10,948 nucleotides of DNA, from contig NZ_CALKTL010000112.1 of the NCBI RefSeq assembly GCF_937997405.1, positions 1 to 10,948 of the forward strand, written 5' to 3'. Source of the stretch: an uncultured Campylobacter sp. GTDB lineage: Bacteria > Campylobacterota > Campylobacteria > Campylobacterales > Campylobacteraceae. Position numbers and translations under genes: made by a program. Under the pieces are notes generated by a model, which searched no databases, was not told the DNA's origin, and saw nothing but the letters and a program-made list of their open reading frames with translations. Of this stretch, positions 6,473 through 10,948 are shown piece after piece. Within the stretch, counting starts at the first letter, position 1. Every line of letters starts with the position of its first letter.

Positions 6473-7282
6473 TTATTTATACTCGATTTTAGCGTTTTTG
6501 TGAAGATCTGCCGCTTTTTGCTCGACTACTTTTGCTGCTTTTTGCTGTCTAAGCACGCGCTCAATGAAAGGCTTTGCCTCGCTTTGACTTAACTGCTTTT
6601 TAGCTTGAGACTCCTCTTTTAATACGACGTGATATCCGACTCTGCTTCTAATAGCTTTAGTAGTGATTTGACCATCTTTTATCTTAGAGATCGCATCGGC
6701 AAAAGGCTTGACCTGATCGCTAGGCATCCAGCCTAGCTCGCCGCCGGTTTGTTTAGCCTGCGGATCGATAGATTTAGCTTTGGCAAGCTCTGCAAATTTA
6801 GTAAATAGTGCACTGTCGCTAAGCCCTTTTAACTGCTTAATAATATCGTTTGCCTCAGCTTCGGTTTTAACGACGATCTGAGCCGCTTTGATTCTCGCAG
6901 GCTCGGTAAAGCGCGCTTTGTTTTTGTTATAAAAATCGGCTATTTCTTTATCGTCGATATTTATTTTGCTGGCTTCTTTAGCCTGCCATACACGAAGCGC
7001 TAAGTTATCTTTTACGATTTCAAGCTCTTTTTTATAAACATCTTCGTCCATAACGCCCGATTTTTTAGCTTCATCCGTTAGTAGCATCAGATCGATGCCT
7101 TTATCGATAAGCTCCTTTTTTTGATCCGCGTTAAGAGCAGCGATATCTACGTTGCCTATGCCTTGAAGTAGCGGAGCAAGCTCTTTTTCGGTTACGTCTT
7201 TGCCATTTACGGTAGCGTAAACGGTAGCGTTAAGGCTGATAGCGGCAGCCAAACTAAGTGCTGTAAATAAAACTTTTTTCAT
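6473..7282 (-). CDS. cbf2: SurA-like periplasmic peptidyl-prolyl isomerase (PEB4/Cbf2 family)
   Basis: The protein is 269 residues. It opens with a Sec signal peptide (Met-Lys-Lys-Val, hydrophobic core, ending near Ala19), then a SurA-type N-terminal chaperone region starting V-N-G-K-D. A parvulin (PpiC) domain follows at about 130-222, recognised by I-K-A-A-Q-I-V-V, GGELGWM at 180-186 and V-G-Y-H-V-V at 215-220. A Lys/Gln-rich helical C-terminus follows. The family helps fold outer-membrane proteins in the periplasm, and in C. jejuni PEB4 is a major antigen affecting adhesion. The ATG at 7280-7282 is preferred over a GTG one codon upstream because AAGGA is six bases from the ATG and only three from the GTG. 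It is first in the operon with fba and the motor-like pair, behind a strong promoter. Confidence 0.93.
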   Translation of the reverse strand: MKKVLFTALSLAAAISLNATVYATVNGKDVTEKELAPLLQGIGNVDIAALNADQKKELIDKGIDLMLLTDEAKKSGVMDEDVYKKELEIVKDNLALRVWQAKEASKINIDDKEIADFYNKNKARFTEPARIKAAQIVVKTEAEANDIIKQLKGLSDSALFTKFAELAKAKSIDPQAKQTGGELGWMPSDQVKPFADAISKIKDGQITTKAIRSRVGYHVVLKEESQAKKQLSQSEAKPFIERVLRQQKAAKVVEQKAADLHKNAKIEYK

Positions 7283-7288
7283 CACAAT

Positions 7289-7293
7289 TCCTT
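7289..7293 (-). promoter_or_regulatory. RBS that sets the cbf2 start
   Basis: The minus strand reads AAGGA, six bases before the ATG at 7282 and three before the in-frame GTG at 7285. The spacing favours the ATG. Confidence 0.6.
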
Positions 7294-7311
7294 AAAAAAA
7301 TTTTAATGGCG

Positions 7312-7339
7312 ATTATAACTCAAAGTTGTTAACAATCAA
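7312..7339 (-). promoter_or_regulatory. Promoter of the cbf2-fba-motor operon
   Basis: A perfect TATAAT lies at 7312-7317 on the minus strand. TTGATT at 7334-7339 (four of six matches to TTGACA) lies 16 bases upstream of it. The predicted start near 7305 leaves a leader of about 23 bases that carries the AAGGA RBS. This is the best promoter in the window, consistent with an abundant periplasmic protein at the head of the operon. Confidence 0.65.
7326..7335. promoter_or_regulatory. Perfect 10-bp palindrome in the cbf2/nth promoter region
   Basis: TTGTTAACAA is its own reverse complement. It lies mostly in the spacer between the -35 and -10 of cbf2 and about 27 bases upstream of the proposed nth -10. 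The position suits an operator, but a short AT-rich palindrome can also arise by chance. Confidence 0.35.
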
Positions 7340-7361
7340 ACTGTACTTTAGAATTTTAGGG

Positions 7362-7367
7362 TAGAAT
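7362..7367 (+). promoter_or_regulatory. Possible -10 for nth
   Basis: TAGAAT (five of six matches to TATAAT) lies 26 to 20 bases before the nth ATG. The RBS GAGGA at 7376-7380 follows, seven bases before the start. No -35 is seen. Confidence 0.35.
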
Positions 7368-7387
7368 TCCGCCTTGAGGAAATACAA

Positions 7388-8023
7388 ATGAGAAGCAAAA
7401 AAGATATTTTAGAGATAAAAAAGAGAATTTTACAAAACTTCGCAGAAGAGCGCAGCGAGCTGAAATTTAAAGACAACTATCAACTTTTGGTCTGCGTGAT
7501 GCTTAGCGCGCAGTGTACCGACAAGCGGGTAAATTTGATCACGCCGCGCTTTTTTGCGGAATTCCCAAGCGTTGCAGAGCTCGCAAAGGCCAATCTGGCG
7601 AGCGTAAAGCTGCTAATCAGCTCGTGTAATTTCTACAACAACAAAGCGGTAAATTTAATCAAAATGGCGCAGGCGGTAGTTCGCGATTTCGGCGGCGTCG
7701 TGCCACTTGATGAAGCGGGGCTAAAATCTCTTGCGGGCGTGGGGCAAAAGACCGCTCACGTCGTGCTTTTAGAGGGCGCGGGCGCAAACGTAATGGCGGT
7801 GGATACGCACGTCTTTCGCGTCGCGCATCGCCTGGGGCTGAGCGCTGCAAAGACGCCCGAGCTTACGGAGCGTGATCTAAGCGAGGCTTTTAAGACGGAT
7901 CTTGGCAAGCTACACCAAGGTATGGTGCTTTTCGGTCGCTACACCTGTAAGGCGATCAAGCCGAACTGCAAAGAGTGCTTTTTAAACGAGCTGTGCAGCA
8001 GCAAAGATAAGAATTTTCCGTAA
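7388..8023 (+). CDS. nth: Endonuclease III (Nth), [4Fe-4S] DNA glycosylase/AP lyase
   Basis: This enzyme removes oxidised pyrimidines from DNA and cuts the resulting abasic site in base-excision repair. The protein is 211 residues, the same length as E. coli Nth. LSAQCTDKRVN at 39-49 and the helix-hairpin-helix LAGVGQKTAHVV at 115-126 are present, with catalytic Lys121. Catalytic Asp139 lies in V-D-T-H-V-F-R. The iron-sulfur cluster loop has Cys187, Cys194, Cys197 and Cys203 with the family spacing of 6, 2 and 5 residues. All key residues are present. It is transcribed away from cbf2, as in C. jejuni, and is followed by a long non-coding region, so it is probably monocistronic. Confidence 0.97.
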   Translation: MRSKKDILEIKKRILQNFAEERSELKFKDNYQLLVCVMLSAQCTDKRVNLITPRFFAEFPSVAELAKANLASVKLLISSCNFYNNKAVNLIKMAQAVVRDFGGVVPLDEAGLKSLAGVGQKTAHVVLLEGAGANVMAVDTHVFRVAHRLGLSAAKTPELTERDLSEAFKTDLGKLHQGMVLFGRYTCKAIKPNCKECFLNELCSSKDKNFP

Positions 8024-8179
8024 AATTTCAGCCTGCAGATGCGAGCTTAAATTTGACGAAATTTTAAAATTTTGATTCTTGGTAGCTGTGTTTATTATGA
8101 TCTGTATTTTATAAAAATCGCTGCAAATTTTAAAATCAAATTTGTAATGCAAGAAGCTAAGACAACGTATCGTGAGGTC

Positions 8180-8263
8180 GTTTTGAAAGTTGTGCAGAAA
8201 ATTTTAATTAAGGCTAGGCATAAAGCCTATCTTAGATTAAAATTTTCAAATTTATTTCAAAAC
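8180..8263. repeat. Long imperfect inverted repeat 1 (84 bp)
   Basis: Arms run 8180-8219 and 8225-8263 around the loop ATAAA. Paired blocks from outside in are GTTTTGAAA with TTTCAAAAC (9 bp), GAAAATTTTAAT with ATTAAAATTTTC (12 bp), TAAG with CTTA (4 bp, beside a bulged G) and TAGGC with GCCTA (5 bp). An 8/7-base internal loop separates the first two blocks. It could act as a two-way terminator between nth and pepD or be a small palindromic repeat element. It has no clear trailing T-run. Confidence 0.6.
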
Positions 8264-8342
8264 TATCGTAGCAATGCTACAAGCGTAATTTCTATAAAAA
8301 CGCTCAAAAGAGGAAGCGCCGTTAAATTTTAAAGGCGAAATA

Positions 8343-8441
8343 TTTTTGTTCTAGACGAGGCGGATTTAAATTTAAGGGCGGGAGCTACCTCGTCGGTAGT
8401 GACCGAGTAAAATTTGAATCCAACGAAGTATAGGACAAAAA
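8343..8441. repeat. Nested imperfect palindrome 2 (99 bp)
   Basis: Blocks are symmetric about base 8392. TTTTTGTTCTA (8343-8353) pairs with TAGGACAAAAA (8431-8441), with one mismatch. GGATTTAAATTT (8362-8373) pairs with AAATTTGAATCC (8410-8421), with one mismatch. CGG (8379-8381) pairs with CCG (8403-8405). CTACC (8385-8389) pairs with GGTAG (8395-8399) around TCGTC. GACGAGG at 8354-8360 is also complementary to CCTCGTC at 8388-8394, so an alternative fold is possible. It ends 16 bases before the pepD stop codon. It may be a terminator or a mobile palindromic unit. Confidence 0.6.
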
Positions 8442-8456
8442 GACAAGCCGCTAAAT

Positions 8457-9734
8457 TTATTGCAGTCTAGCGATTATATTTCTTACGACTTCCCCCATCA
8501 TCTCCACCGACGCTATCTCGCAGTGCTCGTTCACGGAGTGCGGCGAGTGGATATTCGGACCTATGGAGCAGGCTTGCAGCTCGGGTTGTTTTGCGACCAG
8601 TACGCCGCACTCAAGGCCTGCGTGCACGGCGGCAAATTTGGCCTGCGGCTTTTGTTTTTGCAGCTCTTCAAGAACTAGATGTGCGAAGTCGCTGACGTGT
8701 GGCGCCCAGTTCGCCGAGCGGTCGGTTACTTTGACCTCAAAACCCAGCGCGCTAGCTAGCGTAGCGGTTTCAAAGCCTAGATTTTCGAGCCCATCACGCT
8801 TCATTGCGCGTCCGAAAAAGTCAAACTCGATCACGCCCTCTTTTTGCTTAACAGTCGAGAGATTTATGCTTTCATTTACCATGCCAAGCTGCGTGTCGTA
8901 GCTGCGCACGCCCTGAGCGAATGAGTTAATGAGCGCCAAAATTTTGCCGCTGTTTACCAGCACGTCCGCTTCGCCTTCGCCTAGGCTCTTTACCCACGCT
9001 AGGCCGCGCTGCGCCGGCTCATGCGCGCACAGCGCCTTACACACGGCATTTGCGGGGATCGAGTTGCTCCTCTCGCCAAAATCCAGGCTGATTAGCTCGC
9101 AGCCCTCCTCGGCGAGAAATTTCGCCAGCAGCTTCGTTGCATTTGGGATATTTTTGTGTATCTCGTTGCCCGAGTGTCCGCCGCTAAGCCCGGTAACGCC
9201 GATCTCGTAAATTTTACCGCTCTTTTTGACGCTCGCGGCGTCTATTTTTGCGCTTACGTTTATGCCGCCGGCGCAGCCCAGCGTCACGCGGTCGTCCTCT
9301 TCGCTGTCTAAATTTAGCAGATTGGGCGATAAAATTTTACTCTTAAAAGCGTTTGCGCCCACGAGCCCGACCTCTTCGTCGTTGGTAAATAAGCACTCTA
9401 AATTCGCAAACTCCCGCATCGCGCCCATCATCATCGCCACGCCGATGCCGTCGTCAGCGCCTAGAGTCGAGTTTTTCGCCCTTAGGATGCCGCTTTCCTC
9501 GATGAGCTCTAAATTGGGCGCCGCGCCCACGCAAACCATGTCGTAGTGGCTTTGCAAGCAGATTTTAGGCTCGCCCTTTACGGCATGGATGTTGCCTGCC
9601 TCATCGACGTTTACGCTAAAGCCCTGGCAGCGCGCAAAATCCGCTAAAAACTCCCTCATCTGCTCCGTTTCGCAGCTACAGTGCGGTATCTCGCACAGCT
9701 TTTTAAAATCGTTCATAACCTCGTTTTTTTGCAT
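8457..9734 (-). CDS. pepD: M20 family cytosol non-specific dipeptidase (aminoacyl-histidine dipeptidase, PepD)
   Basis: This is a zinc peptidase predicted to cleave unblocked dipeptides in the cytosol, which would support amino-acid use as carbon source. The protein is 425 residues from the chosen start, somewhat shorter than E. coli PepD. Metal-site motifs are H-Y-D at 63-65, GADDG at 92-96, N-D-E-E-V-G at 118-123 (Glu120 general base, Glu121 ligand), L-D-S-E at 142-145 and, near the end, P-H-S at 398-400. SGGHSGNEIH at 184-193 marks the start of the lid domain as in other PepD proteins. The ATG at 9732-9734 is chosen because AAGGAG lies five bases upstream. A longer reading to 9782 has no RBS and adds an unconserved-looking 16 residues. 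The substrate preference (Xaa-His or broader) cannot be read from sequence. Confidence 0.92.
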   Translation of the reverse strand: MQKNEVMNDFKKLCEIPHCSCETEQMREFLADFARCQGFSVNVDEAGNIHAVKGEPKICLQSHYDMVCVGAAPNLELIEESGILRAKNSTLGADDGIGVAMMMGAMREFANLECLFTNDEEVGLVGANAFKSKILSPNLLNLDSEEDDRVTLGCAGGINVSAKIDAASVKKSGKIYEIGVTGLSGGHSGNEIHKNIPNATKLLAKFLAEEGCELISLDFGERSNSIPANAVCKALCAHEPAQRGLAWVKSLGEGEADVLVNSGKILALINSFAQGVRSYDTQLGMVNESINLSTVKQKEGVIEFDFFGRAMKRDGLENLGFETATLASALGFEVKVTDRSANWAPHVSDFAHLVLEELQKQKPQAKFAAVHAGLECGVLVAKQPELQACSIGPNIHSPHSVNEHCEIASVEMMGEVVRNIIARLQ

Positions 9735-9739
9735 GTTTG

Positions 9740-9745
9740 CTCCTT
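9740..9745 (-). promoter_or_regulatory. RBS that sets the pepD start
   Basis: The minus strand reads AAGGAG, five bases before the ATG at 9734. This matches the spacing at hisD. Confidence 0.75.
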
Positions 9746-9753
9746 TAGAATTT

Positions 9754-9759
9754 ATTGTA
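9754..9759 (-). promoter_or_regulatory. Possible -10 for pepD
   Basis: The minus strand reads TACAAT, five of six matches to TATAAT, nine bases before the RBS. TATACT at 9766-9771 is an alternative a little further upstream. It sits beside the stem-loop at 9762-9789. Confidence 0.35.
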
Positions 9760-9761
9760 GC

Positions 9762-9789
9762 GCGGAGTATATGCGGCGACACATACCGC
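9762..9789. repeat. Stem-loop just upstream of the pepD -10
   Basis: GCGGAGTATATG at 9762-9773 pairs with CACATACCGC at 9780-9789, with a two-base bulge and one mismatch, around CGGCGA. Its place next to the pepD promoter would suit an operator or a leader structure. Confidence 0.4.
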
Positions 9790-9800
9790 TAAATTTAAAC

Positions 9801-9827
9801 GCGACAGCGCCGACATAGCGCTTCCGC
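9801..9827. repeat. Stem-loop with symmetric internal loop
   Basis: GCG at 9801-9803 and AGCGC at 9806-9810 pair with GCGCT at 9818-9822 and CGC at 9825-9827. This gives 3 + 5 bp separated by a 2x2 internal loop, with a seven-base apical loop. Confidence 0.4.
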
Positions 9828-9834
9828 AAAATAC

Positions 9835-9897
9835 GCGCAGAATTTCAATCGCGCTAGCTTACGCTGCAGGCAAGCTGCGCAAAATGAAATTTTACGC
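9835..9897. repeat. Imperfect palindrome 3 (63 bp)
   Basis: The inner stem is GCGCTAGCTT (9851-9860) with AAGCTGCGC (9872-9880), 9 bp with one bulged T. The outer arms 9835-9850 and 9881-9897 share GCG, A and AATTTCA in register, 12 of 16 positions by eye. CTGCAG at 9864-9869 is at the centre. It lies between the MerP-like gene and pepD, which are on the same strand, so it could end the MerT/MerP transcript. No T-run follows. Confidence 0.45.
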
Positions 9898-9970
9898 AAA
9901 GTCACATGAATTTTACCGAAATTTAGCAAGAATTTTATTTAAAATTTAGTCTGAATTTTGCCGGGGATTT

Positions 9971-10231
9971 TTATTTTACGATTACGCCCTCATAGCCCGT
10001 TTTTGCGATCGCCTCAAGCATCGCGGTCTCATTTGCATCATCCTTTGCTACGACGGTCGCGGTTTTGCTCTGCTGCGAAACCTTCGCGCTTATCACGCCT
10101 GGCGTTTGCAAAAGCGCCTTTCGCACGATCGTAGTGCAGAGCGGGCAGTGGATTTTTTCCACGTAAATTTTAACCTCTTTGTCGGCAAAAAGCGCCGTAA
10201 ATCCAAGCATCAAAAACAAAATTTTACGCAT
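9971..10231 (-). CDS. MerP-like periplasmic heavy-metal-binding protein
   Basis: The protein is 86 residues. A short signal peptide (Met-Arg-Lys, hydrophobic core, likely cut after Ala16) is followed by one heavy-metal-associated (HMA) domain. The metal motif is I-H-C-P-L-C at 27-32, with Cys29 and Cys32 as the two ligands. The remaining fold pattern (T-P-G-V near 43-46, V-S, T-A-T-V-V, I-A-K-T-G-Y near 75-80) is standard HMA. MerP proteins pass Hg(II) to MerT. The His before the first Cys differs from the GMTC of classical MerP, so the metal could be another soft or transition ion. A strong AGGAGG RBS lies five bases upstream. The start overlaps the end of the MerT-like gene by eight bases, so the two are translationally linked. 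Confidence 0.8.
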   Translation of the reverse strand: MRKILFLMLGFTALFADKEVKIYVEKIHCPLCTTIVRKALLQTPGVISAKVSQQSKTATVVAKDDANETAMLEAIAKTGYEGVIVK

Positions 10232-10625
10232 AAAGCCCTCCTAAAATTTCGGGATATGTAAGCATAAAGGCAAGCAAGGCTCCTAAGAGCGCGTAGATCA
10301 GAATCCATTTTTTGCGCCCGCTTTGCAGCGAGCATGCGCGTGGCTTTTTGAAAAAGAAAAATGCCGAGAGCGCGAAGCAAAAAAGCGCTAACGCAGAAAG
10401 CGGCGCGCGGTAACCTTCCAGCGCCTCCGCGCCTGAAAAAATGGAAAAACTCGCGCCGAAAATCAAAAATAAAAGCGCAGGCAGGCAACAAAACGTCGCC
10501 GCAATCGCGCTAAAAATCGCGGCAAATATCAGCCACAGACTGCGCGCACCAAAGCGATTTTTGCCAGGATCTTCTCGCTTTTGCGCCGAGGTTTCTTGCG
10601 CGGAATTTTCTAGTTCAGTTTTCAA
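10224..10625 (-). CDS. MerT-like inner-membrane metal transport protein (TTG start)
   Basis: The protein is 133 residues with a hydrophilic N-terminus of about 28 residues, then three membrane segments at about 30-58, 73-92 and 107-124. The first holds a vicinal Cys46-Cys47 in A-T-F-C-C-L-P, the mark of MerT, which takes metal from MerP. The loop after segment 2 has a single Cys98, where classical MerT has two cysteines. The best start is TTG at 10623-10625. AAGG lies six bases upstream, a stop codon at 10629-10631 closes the frame just before, and no ATG occurs before the last membrane segment. It overlaps the MerP-like gene by eight bases. No merR, merA or merC is seen, so detoxification by mercury reduction is not supported here. 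Uptake or shuttling of another metal is equally possible. Confidence 0.72.
   Translation of the reverse strand: MKTELENSAQETSAQKREDPGKNRFGARSLWLIFAAIFSAIAATFCCLPALLFLIFGASFSIFSGAEALEGYRAPLSALALFCFALSAFFFFKKPRACSLQSGRKKWILIYALLGALLAFMLTYPEILGGLYA
10237..10242 (-). promoter_or_regulatory. RBS of the MerP-like gene inside the MerT-like gene
   Basis: The minus strand reads AGGAGG, five bases before the ATG at 10231 and inside the last codons of the upstream gene. It is the strongest RBS in the window and may give more MerP-like than MerT-like protein. Confidence 0.75.
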
Positions 10626-10631
10626 ATTTTA

Positions 10632-10635
10632 CCTT
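10632..10635 (-). promoter_or_regulatory. RBS supporting the TTG start
   Basis: The minus strand reads AAGG, six bases before the TTG at 10625. It is weak but correctly spaced, and no better start exists in the frame. Confidence 0.45.
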
Positions 10636-10638
10636 TTA

Positions 10639-10644
10639 ATTATA
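10639..10644 (-). promoter_or_regulatory. TATAAT upstream of the MerT-like gene
   Basis: This is a perfect TATAAT on the minus strand. Its predicted transcription start, about 10632, would fall on the RBS itself and give an almost leaderless message. Either the promoter lies further upstream or initiation is unusual. No good -35 is seen. Confidence 0.35.
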
Positions 10645-10740
10645 ATCTTGCCATAATCTTGTCGCACCCTCGTCGGCTTTAGGCGTAGAATTTTATCTGC
10701 AAATTTTAAATTTAAATTTCACCCTTTTAAGCGTCGTATG

Positions 10741-10948
10741 CTAGTCATTTATCGCTGAATGCGGATATAAACCGACCGCGGCATTGCGCAGTGTCACATA
10801 AAATGAATTTGTCAGTCCGCGGTGAGCCATGAAATCAAAGGCATAAATGTTCGCGCGCTCGTTCTTGATCTGCGTGAAATAAAAGCCACCGAAGCGCCAC
10901 CAAAGTTTTAGCGGCTAAATCCTGCACCATCATCTCGCAATGGAATTA
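10741..10948 (-). pseudogene. Possible decayed C-terminal coding remnant at the right edge
   Basis: On the minus strand a frame ending in TAG at 10741-10743 is open for 57 codons back to a TAG at 10915-10917. It reads like real protein (…F-G-G-F-Y-F-T-Q-I-K-N-E-R-A-N…, …A-F-D-F-M-A-H-R-G…, ending H-S-A-I-N-D), with GC-ending codons in its 5' part like the neighbouring genes. It has no start codon with an RBS. Upstream, the apparent coding sense moves to other frames. One reads I-P-L-R-D-D-G-A-G-F-S-R and stops at 10908-10910. Another reads M-M-V-Q-D-L-A-A-K-T-L-V-A-L-R-W across 10890-10933. This suggests a frameshifted 3' end of a gene lying mostly beyond the window. I do not recognise the family. 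A 57-codon open frame can also arise by chance. Confidence 0.4.

Larger units (their letters stand above)
8024..8456. other. Non-coding convergent region between nth and pepD
   Basis: These 433 bases are strongly AT-rich and hold at least thirteen AAATTT sites. They contain a small 7+7 base inverted repeat at 8124-8144 (CAAATTT and AAATTTG), the long inverted repeat at 8180-8263, a GTAGC/GCTAC hairpin at 8268-8280, and the nested palindrome at 8343-8441. An 86-codon plus-strand frame starting at a TTG at 8072 crosses the first palindrome, has no RBS and resembles no family I know, so it is not called. Confidence 0.6.
10626..10740. other. AT-rich spacer at the right side
   Basis: No gene is seen. 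The stretch holds overlapping AAATTT sites near 10700-10719 and the TATAAT for the MerT-like gene. The bases from 10741 to the edge are described as a separate entry. Confidence 0.5.

Noticed and set aside
8072..8332. 86-codon plus-strand frame between nth and pepD
   Set aside because: It starts at a TTG without an RBS, crosses the 84-bp inverted repeat, is full of AAATTT-derived Lys/Phe/Leu codons and matches no family I recognise.
9735..9782. N-terminal extension of PepD to 9782
   Set aside because: The extra 16 codons have no RBS upstream and include the likely promoter, whereas the internal ATG at 9734 has AAGGAG at ideal spacing.
10210..10491. 93-codon minus-strand frame overlapping the MerT-like gene
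   Set aside because: It is a different frame of the MerT/MerP-like region. The MerT-like frame has the membrane segments, vicinal cysteines and correct overlap with the MerP-like gene.
9971..10625. Mercury-resistance operon
   Set aside because: Only transport-like components are present. No mercuric reductase or MerR regulator is visible in the window.

Overview
The window reads as a chromosomal segment of a Campylobacter-like epsilonproteobacterium (Campylobacterota). Three things suggest this. The block nth / cbf2(peb4)-like / fba / membrane protein / OmpA-family protein has the same order and orientation that I recall for C. jejuni Cj0595c-Cj0599. Ribosome-binding sites are of the AAGGAG type at 5-6 bases. 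Intergenic DNA is very AT-rich and full of AAATTT. The fairly GC-rich coding sequence points to one of the higher-GC, often oral, species rather than C. jejuni itself, but I cannot name the species.

Layout from left to right. The first 12 bases are the start of a minus-strand gene that runs off the left edge, with a good RBS and extended -10. A stand-alone hisD (histidinol dehydrogenase) follows on the minus strand. Divergent from it is a plus-strand gene for a secreted, cysteine-rich Sel1-like repeat protein (Helicobacter Hcp type, eight 36-residue repeats). After a 336-base intergenic region comes a compact minus-strand operon. In transcription order it is a cbf2/peb4-like SurA-type periplasmic chaperone, fba (class II fructose-bisphosphate aldolase), a MotA/ExbB/ZorA-like channel with a long cytoplasmic tail, and a MotB/ZorB-like OmpA-domain protein. 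nth (endonuclease III) diverges from cbf2 across a short two-way promoter region. A 433-base non-coding region with two long imperfect palindromes separates nth from the convergent pepD-type dipeptidase. Upstream of pepD is a run of three stem-loops, then an overlapping minus-strand pair resembling MerT and MerP. The right edge holds a degraded or out-of-frame coding remnant.

How the genes fit together. Most are housekeeping: histidine synthesis, glycolysis/gluconeogenesis, outer-membrane protein folding, base-excision repair and peptide degradation. The most interesting protein system is the MotAB/ZorAB-like pair. It has the hallmarks of an ion-driven, peptidoglycan-anchored rotary motor, but it sits in a housekeeping operon with neither flagellar genes nor the Zorya effectors (ZorC/D/E). 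The most interesting non-coding signals are the nested palindromes around pepD, and the dense clustering of RAATTY sites in intergenic DNA. RAATTY is the sequence class that C. jejuni methylates to mark DNA for natural uptake. No tRNA, rRNA, CRISPR array, insertion sequence or prophage gene was found.
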